This document shows, in pieces, positions 1-8,895 of a DNA stretch of 64,000 bases. Under the pieces are notes generated by a model. That model was given only the letters and a program-made list of their open reading frames with translations. It was not told where the DNA came from and did no database searches. Numbering within the stretch: the stretch's first letter is position 1; the number at the start of each line of letters is the position of its first letter. The position numbers were made by a program, and so were the translations under genes. This DNA is from Zoogloea oryzae. GTDB taxonomy: Bacteria > Pseudomonadota > Gammaproteobacteria > Burkholderiales > Rhodocyclaceae. The stretch is taken from positions 8,919-72,918 of the forward strand of contig NZ_BSPX01000012.1 in NCBI RefSeq assembly GCF_030161255.1. Direction: 5' to 3'.

Positions 1-462
1 CGTGGTGATCTGCACGCCGTACAGGCCCTTGGCGAGGTACTGGCGCTTGAGTTCCTGCTCGGCACGTTCGAGCAGCGCACGGTCGAAGATGCGGGATTCG
101 GCGAGGCCGACTTCCTTCAGACCCTTCTTGAGGGCATCCTTTTCGAATTCCTTGGTGCCGACGAAGTCGATCTGGGAGATCGCAGGCCGTTCGTCCACCA
201 GAACGATGATCACATCGTTCTCGACTTCGATCCGCACGTCCTTGAAGAAGCCCGTCGCGAACAGCGACTTGATCGCCTGGGACGCCTTGTCTTCCGAGAA
301 GCGCTCACCCACCTTCACCGGAAGATAGCTGAACACCGTCCCGGCTTCGGTCCGCTGGATCCCTTCAACACGAATGTCTTTGACAACGAAAGGCTCGAAA
401 GCCAAGGCGGGCGAAGCAGCGAAAAGCGCGGCAATCACCCCGGAGAGGAGCGTGGATTTCAT
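1..462 (-). CDS. bamA: Outer membrane protein assembly factor BamA, N-terminal part (cut by window start)
   Basis: The 154 codons present encode the N-terminus of BamA, the Omp85-family core of the BAM complex that inserts beta-barrel proteins into the outer membrane. The start gives MKSTLLSG followed by a hydrophobic stretch ending ASPALA, a good Sec signal peptide. Next comes FEPFVVKDIRVEGIQRTEAGT, the characteristic opening of POTRA domain 1 (DIRVEGxQR), and the start of POTRA 2. The remaining POTRA domains and the barrel lie outside the window. It sits 6 nt downstream of rseP on the same strand, the usual rseP-bamA order of proteobacteria, so co-transcription is likely. Confidence 0.95.
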   Translation of the reverse strand, partial: MKSTLLSGVIAALFAASPALAFEPFVVKDIRVEGIQRTEAGTVFSYLPVKVGERFSEDKASQAIKSLFATGFFKDVRIEVENDVIIVLVDERPAISQIDFVGTKEFEKDALKKGLKEVGLAESRIFDRALLERAEQELKRQYLAKGLYGVQITT

Positions 463-468
463 CCGATT

Positions 469-1833
469 TCAGCTAGCAACAAGGCGGTTGATGTCGTTGT
501 AGAAGGCAAAAGCCATTAGCGCCGCCAGCAGAGCCATTCCAATCTGCTGTCCGATTTCCATGACGCGTTCGGAAACCGGGCCGCCCTTGATGATCTCGAT
601 CACATAATACAGCAAGTGTCCGCCGTCCAGCACGGGCACCGGCAGCAGATTGAGGACCCCAAGACTGATGCTGATGAGCGCCAGGAACTTGATGTAATGG
701 GCCCAACCCATGCGGGCCGACTGGCCGGCAAAGTCGGCTATCGTCACCGGTCCGCTGAGATTCTTGACCGAAACCTCACCGACGATCATCCGTCCGAGCA
801 CCGACAGGCTCATCGTCGCGGTTTCCCAAGTCTGGTTGATGCCCTTGGTGAGCGCATCCAGTGCCCCGTAGCGTACGGTGACGAACATCAGGTCGTGCTG
901 CCCCTCGGCGTCGGCCATCGCGACGCCGATCCGTCCGATTGTCCGACCATTCTCCTCGACGGCCTTCGGTACCAGTTGCACCACCCGCGTCTCGTTACCG
1001 CGCAGCACTTCCACCTCGAGCGTATGACCCGCAGCATCGCGCACGCTGGCGACGAGCTCCGACCAGGTCTCGACCGCCTTGTCACCAATCCGCACCACCC
1101 GGTCGCCAGATTGCAGACCGGCCGTTGCAGCGGCGCCGTCCGCGCTCAGCTGACCGAGCACCGCAGGCAGCCTCGGACGGTAAAGACGCAGACCGAGCTG
1201 GCTCGCAGCGTCGTTCTGGGTCTGATCCACATCGACCCCCGACAGATCCAGCTTGCGGAAGGCGATCTCGTTCTGCCCGTTGATGGTCTCGATGGTGACG
1301 CTGCGCTTGTCGAGGGCGTCGTTGAGCAGGTGCCAGCGGAAATCGGTCCACGTCCGCACCTCGTCGCCGTTCACGGAACGCACGAGTTCGCCGTCCTGGA
1401 AACCCGCCTGAGCCGCCAGGCTCTCCGCTGGCGGCTCGCCGATGCGGGCGCGAAGCTCCTCGACACCACCGGCGTAAAGCCCCCAGTAAAGCACGATGGC
1501 CAGCACGAAGTTGGCCAGCGGTCCGGCGGCGACGATGGCGATCCGTCGCCAGACGGACTGACGGTTGAACGCCCGGTGCAGCTCTTCGGCTGGCACTGGC
1601 GCTTCGCGTTCGTCGAGCATCTTTACGTAACCGCCAAGCGGAAACACCGACAGCGCCCACTCGGTCTGGTCGGCACCCAGGCGACGCACGAACAGCACTT
1701 TCCCGAATCCCAGGGAAAAGCGCAGCACCTTCACGCCGCACAGGCGCGCGATGATGTAGTGGCCAAACTCGTGAACGATGATCAGCACACCGAGTGCCGC
1801 GAGAAACGGCAGGACGTAATCGAGCAGGCTCAT
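469..1833 (-). CDS. rseP: Site-2 intramembrane zinc metalloprotease RseP
   Basis: A 454-aa membrane protease that makes the second cut in the anti-sigma factor RseA, releasing sigma-E during envelope stress; it also clears remnant signal peptides. The zinc motif HEFGH is at residues 21-25 in the first membrane segment. A periplasmic region with two PDZ domains follows, and the C-terminal motif PVPVLDGGHL carries the third zinc ligand. The reading frame continues 40 codons upstream, but the ATG at 1833 (MSLLDYVLPF) gives the family's normal N-terminus, so I chose it. It lies between dxr and bamA, as in most proteobacteria. Confidence 0.96.
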   Translation of the reverse strand: MSLLDYVLPFLAALGVLIIVHEFGHYIIARLCGVKVLRFSLGFGKVLFVRRLGADQTEWALSVFPLGGYVKMLDEREAPVPAEELHRAFNRQSVWRRIAIVAAGPLANFVLAIVLYWGLYAGGVEELRARIGEPPAESLAAQAGFQDGELVRSVNGDEVRTWTDFRWHLLNDALDKRSVTIETINGQNEIAFRKLDLSGVDVDQTQNDAASQLGLRLYRPRLPAVLGQLSADGAAATAGLQSGDRVVRIGDKAVETWSELVASVRDAAGHTLEVEVLRGNETRVVQLVPKAVEENGRTIGRIGVAMADAEGQHDLMFVTVRYGALDALTKGINQTWETATMSLSVLGRMIVGEVSVKNLSGPVTIADFAGQSARMGWAHYIKFLALISISLGVLNLLPVPVLDGGHLLYYVIEIIKGGPVSERVMEIGQQIGMALLAALMAFAFYNDINRLVAS

Positions 1834-1879
1834 CGAGCACTCCCTGCAGACCGCCACCGCATGAACAGAGGCGCTCCGG

Positions 1880-3073
1880 TCACGAGCAATACTGGCGAAC
1901 GAGACTCGCCGCGACCTGTCTGGCCTGACGATCCGCTTCGAACACAACCTCAAGGGAATCCGCGCTCTGCGCTTCGATCCTGTCGAGGGTCGCAGCGATC
2001 ACCCCGGCGATGCGATCGAAACGCAGGCCACCGCCGAGGAACTCGCCAACAGCGATCTCGTTGGCCGCGTTGAGAACTGCCGGGGCGATGCCCCCCTCCT
2101 CCAGCGCCCGGTAAGCCAGGGCCAGACACGGAAAGCGCTGCAGATCGGGGCGTTCGAAATTGAGCTGACCGACGGCAAACAGATCGAGCGGCTTGACGCC
2201 CGCATCGACCCGCTCGGGAAAAGCCATCGCATGGGCGATGGGCGTGCGCATGTCGGGATTGCCAAGCTGGGCCAGCACCGACCCATCCACGTAGGCCACC
2301 ATCGAGTGGATGACGCTCTCGGGATGGATCACCACCTCAATCCGCTCGGCGGGTGCACCGAACAGCCAGTGGGCCTCGATGACTTCCAGCCCCTTGTTCA
2401 TCATGGTGGCCGAATCGACCGAAATCTTGCGGCCCATCACCCAGTTGGGGTGAGCGCAGGCCATGTCGGGCGTTACCGCGGCAAGCTCTTCAACCGGCTT
2501 GCGGCGGAACGGGCCACCCGACGCGGTAAGCAGGATACGCGTGACCTCGGTGCCATCAACCCCTTGGCGAAAACCGCTGGGCAGCGCCTGGAAGATCGCG
2601 TTGTGCTCGCTATCGATGGGCAGCAGGGTCGCGCCGTTGGCGGAGACTTCCTGCATGAAGAGCGCGCCGGACATCACCAGCGCCTCCTTGTTGGCCAGCA
2701 GGATGCGCTTGCCTGCGCGCGCTGCAGCGAGGGTCGGAACCAGACCCGCGGCGCCGACGATCGCAGCCATCACCATGTCGACTTCCGGCGCGGACGCAAC
2801 AGCCACCAGCGAAGCTGCACCAGCCAGCACCTCCGTGCAGCAGCCGGCCGCATCCAGACGGGCCTGCAGCGCCTGCGCGTCTTCGGCACGATCCAGCACC
2901 GCATAGGCCGGCCGATGCTGCAGACACTGCTCGTAGAGCTTGTCCACCTGCCGATGGGCGGTCAGGGCGAAAACACCATAACGCTCCGGGTGGCGCGCGA
3001 CGACATCAAGGGTGCTGACACCGATCGAGCCCGTCGCACCAAGTACGGTGATGAACTTTTTGTCGGAAACCAT
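1880..3073 (-). CDS. dxr: 1-deoxy-D-xylulose 5-phosphate reductoisomerase
   Basis: A 397-aa enzyme, close to the E. coli length of 398. It converts 1-deoxy-D-xylulose 5-phosphate to 2-C-methyl-D-erythritol 4-phosphate with NADPH, the first committed step of the MEP isoprenoid pathway. The N-terminal dinucleotide-binding motif GATGSIG is at residues 12-18. The metal and substrate motif PIDSEHNA and the conserved region NKGLEVIEAHWLF are both present. The gene starts 3 nt after the cdsA stop. Together with uppS two genes upstream it supplies and uses isoprenoid precursors for undecaprenyl phosphate. Confidence 0.97.
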   Translation of the reverse strand: MVSDKKFITVLGATGSIGVSTLDVVARHPERYGVFALTAHRQVDKLYEQCLQHRPAYAVLDRAEDAQALQARLDAAGCCTEVLAGAASLVAVASAPEVDMVMAAIVGAAGLVPTLAAARAGKRILLANKEALVMSGALFMQEVSANGATLLPIDSEHNAIFQALPSGFRQGVDGTEVTRILLTASGGPFRRKPVEELAAVTPDMACAHPNWVMGRKISVDSATMMNKGLEVIEAHWLFGAPAERIEVVIHPESVIHSMVAYVDGSVLAQLGNPDMRTPIAHAMAFPERVDAGVKPLDLFAVGQLNFERPDLQRFPCLALAYRALEEGGIAPAVLNAANEIAVGEFLGGGLRFDRIAGVIAATLDRIEAQSADSLEVVFEADRQARQVAASLVRQYCS

Positions 3074-3076
3074 GGC

Positions 3077-3904
3077 TTACCGGGCGAACCAGAGGGCCAG
3101 CAGACCCGCCAGCGGAAGAGTCGAAGTGAGGCTGTCGATGCGATCGAGAACGCCGCCATGGCCGGGCAGCAGCGTGCCGCTGTCCTTGACGCCGGCCTGG
3201 CGCTTGAGCATCGACTCGAAGAGATCACCGATGATGCTGATCGCGGTGAAGGCGACGAGCCCGACGGCCGCGAACACCAACTGACCAATAGCCAGCCCGT
3301 GGGGCAGGAAGTAGGACAGGCAGACCAGGCCGTAAATCACGACACCCGCGACGGCACCATAGGCGCCTTCCCAGCTCTTGCCAGGACTGATCGCCGGGGC
3401 CAGCTTGCGCCGACCGAAGGCACGTCCGGTGAAGTAGGCCGCAATGTCGGCGATCCAGACCGACGCCATCACGCCCAGCAGCAGCCAGGGGCTGAGCAGG
3501 CGCAAGTGGATCATTGCGAGACTGGGCGGGATCAGCAGCACAAAGCCCACCAGCGCCGCGGCGCCAGCACCGGGCAACGCCCAGCGGGACCGCAACCAGA
3601 ACGGCACGCACAGCACCCAGAACAGCGCACTCAGCCCATACGCAGGAACGAGATTGAAGGGCGCAACGGTGTCGTCCCGGTGCAAACCGGCCACGAGGCC
3701 GAAGGAGAGACACAACGCCCCCAGCAGCACAGCGTAGATCCAGCGCCGGGCGCCCTTGTAGCCAACGATGCCACCCCACTCGTGGGCGGCCGTCGCGCAG
3801 ATGACGGACACGAAAGCGAGCCAGCCCCAGGACGGCAGCAGGAACAGCGCGCAGAGCAGACCTGCCAGCAGGAAAATCGCGGTGATGACCCGCGCTTTAA
3901 GCAT
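3077..3904 (-). CDS. cdsA: Phosphatidate cytidylyltransferase (CDP-diglyceride synthase)
   Basis: A 275-aa polytopic inner-membrane enzyme that makes CDP-diacylglycerol from phosphatidate and CTP, the branch point of phospholipid synthesis. The family signature near the C-terminus is intact (SMLKRQAGVKDSG followed by LPGHGGVLDRIDS). The sequence before it is a series of hydrophobic helices. The frame is open 32 codons further upstream, but MLKARVITA at 3904 is the family-type start and overlaps the uppS stop by 8 nt, which suggests translational coupling. Confidence 0.95.
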   Translation of the reverse strand: MLKARVITAIFLLAGLLCALFLLPSWGWLAFVSVICATAAHEWGGIVGYKGARRWIYAVLLGALCLSFGLVAGLHRDDTVAPFNLVPAYGLSALFWVLCVPFWLRSRWALPGAGAAALVGFVLLIPPSLAMIHLRLLSPWLLLGVMASVWIADIAAYFTGRAFGRRKLAPAISPGKSWEGAYGAVAGVVIYGLVCLSYFLPHGLAIGQLVFAAVGLVAFTAISIIGDLFESMLKRQAGVKDSGTLLPGHGGVLDRIDSLTSTLPLAGLLALWFAR

Positions 3905-4685
3905 GGCCTGAGCCGGAAGAATCCGCTCCGCCACCGACGACCTGCTCGCTGGTCCGGCCGAAGCGTCGCTCGCGCCCCTGATAGGACGCAATGGCGGCAT
4001 CCAGTTCGGCCTCGCCGAACTCGGGCCACAGCTTGTCGGTGAAATACAGCTCGGAATAGGCGAGCTGCCAGAGCATGAAATTGCTGATGCGGGTTTCGCC
4101 GCCGGTGCGGATGAACAGATCTGGCTCCGGGCTGAAACTCAGCGCCAGATGGGGCGCCAGATCATCCTCGGCGTAGCCACCTTCGCGGGGGCCACAAGCG
4201 GCAATCATCTTGTCGACGGCCTGCATGATGTCCCAGCGACCACCGTAGTTGGCGCAGATCGTCAGGTTCATCTTGGTGTTGCCGGCCGTGAGCGCTTCGC
4301 CATCGCGGATCAGATCGACCAGCGTCTTGTCGAACGGCGCAAGATCGCCCACGACACGCAGGCGAATGTTATTGCGGTGGATGCGCTCGATCTCGGCCTT
4401 GAGCGACTTCACGAACAACTGCATCAGGAACGAGACCTCGTCCTTCGGACGACGCCAGTTCTCGGAGCTGAAGGCAAAGACGGTCAGATATTCGACGCCG
4501 CGATCGAGGCAGGTGCGGATGACTTCGCGCAGGGAATCGACGCCCTTGGCATGGCCTGCAACCCGTGGCATCAGGCGCTTTCGCGCCCAACGCCCGTTGC
4601 CGTCCATGATGATCGCGATATGCCGCGGAACCTGCGCAGCCTCAGGTACGCCCCGCGTGGAGCTGGTAAACGGCAATCGCACCAT
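3897..4685 (-). CDS. uppS: Isoprenyl transferase (undecaprenyl diphosphate synthase)
   Basis: A 262-aa cis-prenyltransferase that extends farnesyl diphosphate to undecaprenyl diphosphate, the lipid carrier for peptidoglycan and O-antigen. The catalytic motif IMDGNGRWA has its aspartate at residue 28. The C-terminal motif RTGGETRISNFMLWQ, which binds isopentenyl diphosphate, is present. The protein begins with about 20 residues before the core, slightly longer than E. coli UppS (253 aa). It lies downstream of frr after a 48-nt gap and overlaps cdsA. Confidence 0.96.
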   Translation of the reverse strand: MVRLPFTSSTRGVPEAAQVPRHIAIIMDGNGRWARKRLMPRVAGHAKGVDSLREVIRTCLDRGVEYLTVFAFSSENWRRPKDEVSFLMQLFVKSLKAEIERIHRNNIRLRVVGDLAPFDKTLVDLIRDGEALTAGNTKMNLTICANYGGRWDIMQAVDKMIAACGPREGGYAEDDLAPHLALSFSPEPDLFIRTGGETRISNFMLWQLAYSELYFTDKLWPEFGEAELDAAIASYQGRERRFGRTSEQVVGGGADSSGSGHA

Positions 4686-4733
4686 GTAATCTCCGCCTGA
4701 AAAGAACCGGGAAAGCAGACACTGACCGGATGG

Positions 4734-5291
4734 TCAGATCTGCATCAGCTCTTGTTCTTTCTGTGCGAGAAGCTTGTCGATTTCGACCACTGCCTTGTCG
4801 GTCAGCTTCTGGACGTCGTCCTGGGCACGACGCTCATCGTCTTCCGAGATCGTCTTGGCCTTCAGGGCATCCTTCAGGGAGGCGTTGGCGTCCCGGCGCA
4901 GATTGCGCACGGCCACCTTGGCCCCTTCACCTTCATGCTTGACGACCTTGATCAGTTCCTTGCGACGCTCTTCAGTCAGCGCCGGCATCGGAACGCGGAT
5001 CACTTCGCCCTGGGACGACGGATTGAGACCCAGGTCGGAATCGCGGATGGCCTTCTCGACCTTGCCGATCATCGGTTTTTCCCAGGGCTGCACACCAATC
5101 GTGCGGGCGTCGATCAGGGTGATGTTGGCCACCTGATTGACTGGCACCGGGCTACCGTAATAATCGACCATCACGTGATCCAGAATGCCCGTGCTCGCGC
5201 GGCCGGTACGCACCTTCGCGAGATCCAGCTTGAGCGCCTCGATGGACTTCTGCATCTTGGCTTCGGTAGTTTTCTTGAGTTCCGGGATCAT
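4734..5291 (-). CDS. frr: Ribosome recycling factor
   Basis: A 185-aa protein matching the near-constant length of the family. With EF-G it splits the post-termination ribosome complex. Conserved segments visible are KVRTGRAS near the N-terminus, the PWEKPMIGKVEKAI block in the middle and RVPMPALTEERRKEL in domain II. It follows pyrH after 10 nt, in the classical rpsB-tsf-pyrH-frr order. Confidence 0.98.
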   Translation of the reverse strand: MIPELKKTTEAKMQKSIEALKLDLAKVRTGRASTGILDHVMVDYYGSPVPVNQVANITLIDARTIGVQPWEKPMIGKVEKAIRDSDLGLNPSSQGEVIRVPMPALTEERRKELIKVVKHEGEGAKVAVRNLRRDANASLKDALKAKTISEDDERRAQDDVQKLTDKAVVEIDKLLAQKEQELMQI

Positions 5292-5301
5292 CGATTCATC
5301 C

Positions 5302-6018
5302 TCAGCAATAGACCAGCGTACCTTCGTCCTCGCCCATCACGACGCGCTTGAGCGCACCGCTCTTGAACAGGCTGAAGACGTTGATCGGAAGACGCTGGTC
5401 ACGGCACAGCGCGAACGCGGTCGCATCCATCACGGCGAGGTTGCGCGCGATCGCTTCGTCAAAGGAAATTCGCTGGAAACGCGTGGCAGCCGGATCCTTC
5501 TTCGGGTCGGCGGTGTAGATGCCATCCACCTTGGTGGCCTTCAGCACGATGTCCGCACCAATTTCGGAACCACGCAGGGCCGCAGCGGTGTCGGTGGTGA
5601 AGAACGGATTGCCGGTACCGGCACCAAAGATGACGACGCGACCTTCCTCAAGGTAGCGGATGGCCTTGCCACGGATGTACGGCTCGACCACCTGGTCGAT
5701 CCGCAGCGCGGACTGAACCCGCGCATTGACCCCGGCGGCGCGAAACGCATCCGCAAGGGCCATGGCGTTCATGACGGTGGCCAGCATCCCCATGTAGTCG
5801 GCGGTGGCGCGGTCCATGCCGGACGCAGCCCCCGCCATGCCACGGAAGATGTTCCCGCCGCCAATCACAATCCCGATCTCGACCCCAAGTCGGGTCACCT
5901 CGACCACATCGCGAACGATGCCGGAAACGACCTCCTGGTTGATGCCATAGGCGTCGTCGCCCATCAGGGCTTCGCCGGAGAGCTTGAGGAGAATGCGTTT
6001 GTAGGCGGGCTGGCTCAT
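5302..6018 (-). CDS. pyrH: UMP kinase
   Basis: A 238-aa kinase of the amino-acid kinase superfamily that phosphorylates UMP to UDP in the cytosol. The N-terminal KRILLKLSGEAL motif, the IGGGNIFRG glycine-rich loop and the GTGNPFFTTDTAAALR segment are all present. It is co-directional with tsf, with a 15-nt gap, and with frr. Confidence 0.98.
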   Translation of the reverse strand: MSQPAYKRILLKLSGEALMGDDAYGINQEVVSGIVRDVVEVTRLGVEIGIVIGGGNIFRGMAGAASGMDRATADYMGMLATVMNAMALADAFRAAGVNARVQSALRIDQVVEPYIRGKAIRYLEEGRVVIFGAGTGNPFFTTDTAAALRGSEIGADIVLKATKVDGIYTADPKKDPAATRFQRISFDEAIARNLAVMDATAFALCRDQRLPINVFSLFKSGALKRVVMGEDEGTLVYC

Positions 6019-6033
6019 CGTCAGGCTACTCCC

Positions 6034-6930
6034 TTACTTCTGGGCAGCAGCAGCGGCCTGGGCGGCCACTTCGGCGGCGAAATCGGTCACCTTCTTCTCG
6101 ATGCCTTCGCCGACGACGTACAGGGTGAAACCGGCAACCGAAGCGCCCTTGGCCTTCAGCAGCTGAGCCACGGTCTGCTTGCCGTCTTCAGCCTTCACGA
6201 AGACCTGATCCAGCAGGGTCACGTCCTTCAGGAACTTCTGGACGGTGCCTTCGGCGATCTTCTCGAGCATGGCTTCCGGCTTGCCGGCTTCGCGGGCCTT
6301 CTCGATGGCGATGCGACGCTCGACATCCAGCAGCTCGGCGGGAACGCCGGAGGCGTCGAGGGACTTCGGCTTGGAAGCGGCGATGTGCATGGCCAGATCC
6401 TTGGCCAGGGCTTCGTCACCACCCACGAGGTCGATCAGCACGCCGATCTTGGCGCCGCCGTGGATGTAGCTGGCAACGGCACCCTTGGCTTCGGTACGGA
6501 CGAAGCGGCGGATGGACATGTTCTCGCCAATCTTGCCGACCAGCGCCTTGCGGACTTCTTCAACGGTCTGACCGTCGATTTCCAGCGCGGACAGGGCTTC
6601 GACGTCGGCCGGGTTCTTGGTGGCGACGAGTTCGGCAACGTTCTTGACCAGCGCCAGGAAGTCATCGTTCTTGGCAACGAAGTCGGTCTCGCAGTTCACT
6701 TCGACCATCGCGCCGAGCTTGGCGTCGGCGGAGATGTACACGCCAACGATCCCTTCAGCGGTCACGCGGGCGGCCGCCTTGGAGGCCTTGTTGCCCAGCT
6801 TGACGCGCAGGATTTCTTCAGCCTTGTCCATGTCGCCAGCGGCTTCGGACAGGGCCTTCTTGCATTCCATCATGGGCGCGTCGGTCTTTTCGCGCAGCTC
6901 CTTGACCATGCTTGCGGTGATTTCCGCCAT
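6034..6930 (-). CDS. tsf: Translation elongation factor Ts
   Basis: A 298-aa nucleotide-exchange factor that releases GDP from EF-Tu. The N-terminal UBA-like domain carries the signature MVKELREKTDAPMMECKKAL-type sequence. The core exchange motif appears as EVNCETDFVAKND. The frame is open upstream for 45 codons, but the ATG at 6930 (MAEITASMV) matches the family start and is preceded by an AGGAGCAAAC ribosome site. The rpsB-tsf gap is 76 nt. Confidence 0.98.
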   Translation of the reverse strand: MAEITASMVKELREKTDAPMMECKKALSEAAGDMDKAEEILRVKLGNKASKAAARVTAEGIVGVYISADAKLGAMVEVNCETDFVAKNDDFLALVKNVAELVATKNPADVEALSALEIDGQTVEEVRKALVGKIGENMSIRRFVRTEAKGAVASYIHGGAKIGVLIDLVGGDEALAKDLAMHIAASKPKSLDASGVPAELLDVERRIAIEKAREAGKPEAMLEKIAEGTVQKFLKDVTLLDQVFVKAEDGKQTVAQLLKAKGASVAGFTLYVVGEGIEKKVTDFAAEVAAQAAAAAQK

Positions 6931-7006
6931 GTTTGCTCCTGGATATCTAATTGAATGATGTTCAGTCGGATGCTGAATGGGCGCCCGAGGCGCCCATTGA
7001 GAGGGA

Positions 7007-7759
7007 TCAGGCCTGCTCTTCGGTGCCGTCTTCCACTTCGACGAACTCGTCGGAGCCGGCAGCAACGATTTCCTGGATCACGGCATTCTTGCCTTCCAGC
7101 ACGGCATCGGCGACGCCACGGGCGTACAGGCGGATGGCGCGGGAGGAGTCATCGTTACCCGGGATCACGAAATCCACACCTTCAGGGGAGTGGTTGGTAT
7201 CGACCACGGCCACGACCGGGATGCCCAGCTTGTTGGCTTCGGTGATGGCAATCTTGTGGTAGCCGACGTCGATGACGAACAGGGCATCCGGCAGACCGCC
7301 CAGATCCTTGATGCCGCCCAGGCTCTTCTGCAGCTTCTCGAGTTCGCGGGAGGCCATCAGGGCTTCCTTCTTGGACAGGCGCTCGATGGAGCCATCTTCG
7401 ACCATGGCTTCCATGTCCTTCAGGCGCTTGATCGAAACCTTGACGGTCTTGAAGTTGGTGAGCATGCCGCCCAGCCAGCGCTCGTCGACGAAAGGCATGC
7501 CGGCGCGCGCAGCTTCTTCAGCCACGATTTCGCGGGCCTGACGCTTGGTGCCGACAAACAGGATGGTGCCGCGGTTGGCAGCCAGCTTGCGCACGAAATC
7601 CATCGCCTCGTTGTACTTGACGAGGGTCTTTTCGAGGTTGACGATGTGGATCTTGTTGCGCTGACCGAAGATGAACGGGGCCATCTTCGGGTTCCAGAAA
7701 CGGGTTTGATGGCCGAAGTGGACGCCCGCTTCGAGCATTTGACGCATGGTGACAGACAT
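7007..7759 (-). CDS. rpsB: 30S ribosomal protein S2
   Basis: A 250-aa ribosomal protein of the small subunit, needed to bind S1. The start MSVTMRQMLEAGVHFGHQTR is the family hallmark. NPKMAPFIFGQRNKIHIVNL and the C-terminal helical region are conserved. The frame extends 54 codons upstream without coding character, so I chose the ATG at 7759. It is the first gene of the translation operon and has its own promoter and a leader of about 160 nt upstream. Confidence 0.98.
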   Translation of the reverse strand: MSVTMRQMLEAGVHFGHQTRFWNPKMAPFIFGQRNKIHIVNLEKTLVKYNEAMDFVRKLAANRGTILFVGTKRQAREIVAEEAARAGMPFVDERWLGGMLTNFKTVKVSIKRLKDMEAMVEDGSIERLSKKEALMASRELEKLQKSLGGIKDLGGLPDALFVIDVGYHKIAITEANKLGIPVVAVVDTNHSPEGVDFVIPGNDDSSRAIRLYARGVADAVLEGKNAVIQEIVAAGSDEFVEVEDGTEEQA

Positions 7760-8057
7760 TGTGTAACTCCAGTTACTGAGGTTTGACCGCCGCCCGGCCT
7801 GCCGACCTCGCCATCGCGAAGCCACGCTTAGCCGCGAATGCCGCACCGTACCTGGTGGCAACATCCGCCGGACCCCAATGGGCCGGACGTGTGTATTTTG
7901 CCTGGCACCCTTGCCAGACAAGCCGCAGATTGTAGCAGGATACGGTTAAACCCCTCAAGGCCGGGATGTGCAGTGCAGCACCGGGGATAACCGGATTGCC
8001 CCGGAAGGCCGCATGAGCTAGCCTATCCGGCCGGAAAACCCCAGCAGATCAAGCCTC
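7760..8057. other. Divergent intergenic region rpsB / map
   Basis: A 298-nt spacer between the divergent rpsB and map starts. It holds the rpsB promoter and leader on the minus strand. Between 7990 and 8040 there are short GC-rich inverted repeats such as CCGGGGAT/ATTGCCCCGG-like arms. No clear promoter for map and no open frame with coding character was seen. Confidence 0.5.
7929..7958 (-). promoter_or_regulatory. Sigma70 promoter for rpsB operon
   Basis: On the minus strand a -35 element TTGAGG (7953-7958) and a -10 element TACAAT (7929-7934) are separated by exactly 18 nt. Transcription would begin near 7922, leaving a leader of about 160 nt before the rpsB start at 7759. In E. coli the rpsB leader mediates feedback by S2. 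Whether this leader folds in the same way was not established here. Confidence 0.65.
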
Positions 8058-8885
8058 ATGAGCGTCACTATAAAAACGCCGGAAGAAATCGAAAAAATGC
8101 GTATCGCGGGCCGACTCGGCTCGGAAGTGCTCGATTACATCACGCCGTTCGTCAAAGCCGGCATCAGCACCGGCGAGATCGACCGCCTGTGCCACGAGTA
8201 CATGGTCAATGTGCAGGGCTGCATTCCCGCCCCGCTGAATTACGCCCCACCGGGCTACGTCCCCTACCCCAAGTCGATCTGCACCTCGGTGAACCACCAG
8301 GTCTGCCACGGCGTGCCGAGCGAGAGGGTGATCCTCAAGAAGGGCGACATCGTCAACCTGGACATCACCGTCATCAAGGATGGCTACCACGGCGACACCA
8401 GCCGGATGTTCGTCGTCGGCGAAACGTCGATCCGCGCCAAGCGCCTGTGCCAGATCACCTACGAGTGCATGTGGCTGGGCATCGCCCAGGTCAGGCCGGG
8501 CGCCCACCTGGGCGACATTGGCGCCGCCATCCAAAAGCACGCCGAAGGCAACGGCTTCTCGGTGGTGCGCGAGTTCTGCGGCCACGGCATCGGCGCCAAC
8601 TTCCACGAAGAGCCCCAGGTGCTGCACTACGGCAAGCCGGGTACCGGCATCGAGCTCAAGCCCGGGATGATCTTCACCATCGAGCCGATGATCAACGCCG
8701 GCAAGGCCGCGATCTCCGAACTGCCCGACGGCTGGACCATCGTGACCCGCGACCGCAGCCTGTCCGCCCAGTGGGAGCACATGGTGCTGGTCACCGAAAC
8801 CGGCGTCGAGGTGCTCACCCTGTCGGCTGGCAGCCCGCCCCGGCCCGACGTCGTTGCCCCCTACTCTGCCCAGATCAAGCCCTGA
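8058..8885 (+). CDS. map: Type I methionine aminopeptidase
   Basis: A 275-aa cytosolic metalloprotease that removes the initiator methionine from nascent proteins. The N-terminus has KTPEEIEKMRIAGRL, and the metal-binding region includes DIVNLDITVIKDGYHGDTSR, GHGIGANFHEEP and IEPMIN. There is no N-terminal zinc-finger extension, as expected for type Ia. It is divergent from rpsB, a common arrangement, and is followed 10 nt later by glnD. Confidence 0.97.
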   Translation: MSVTIKTPEEIEKMRIAGRLGSEVLDYITPFVKAGISTGEIDRLCHEYMVNVQGCIPAPLNYAPPGYVPYPKSICTSVNHQVCHGVPSERVILKKGDIVNLDITVIKDGYHGDTSRMFVVGETSIRAKRLCQITYECMWLGIAQVRPGAHLGDIGAAIQKHAEGNGFSVVREFCGHGIGANFHEEPQVLHYGKPGTGIELKPGMIFTIEPMINAGKAAISELPDGWTIVTRDRSLSAQWEHMVLVTETGVEVLTLSAGSPPRPDVVAPYSAQIKP

Positions 8886-8895
8886 TCCGTCCAAG

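Noticed and set aside
616..2073. Long plus-strand open frame antisense to rseP
   Set aside because: It is a shadow of rseP produced by high GC at third positions; the composition is rich in Arg, His, Gly and Asp and has no family resemblance.
2231..4042. 603-codon open frame antisense to dxr and cdsA
   Set aside because: It crosses two well-supported genes on the other strand and has His/Gln/Arg-rich low-complexity sequence typical of antisense frames.
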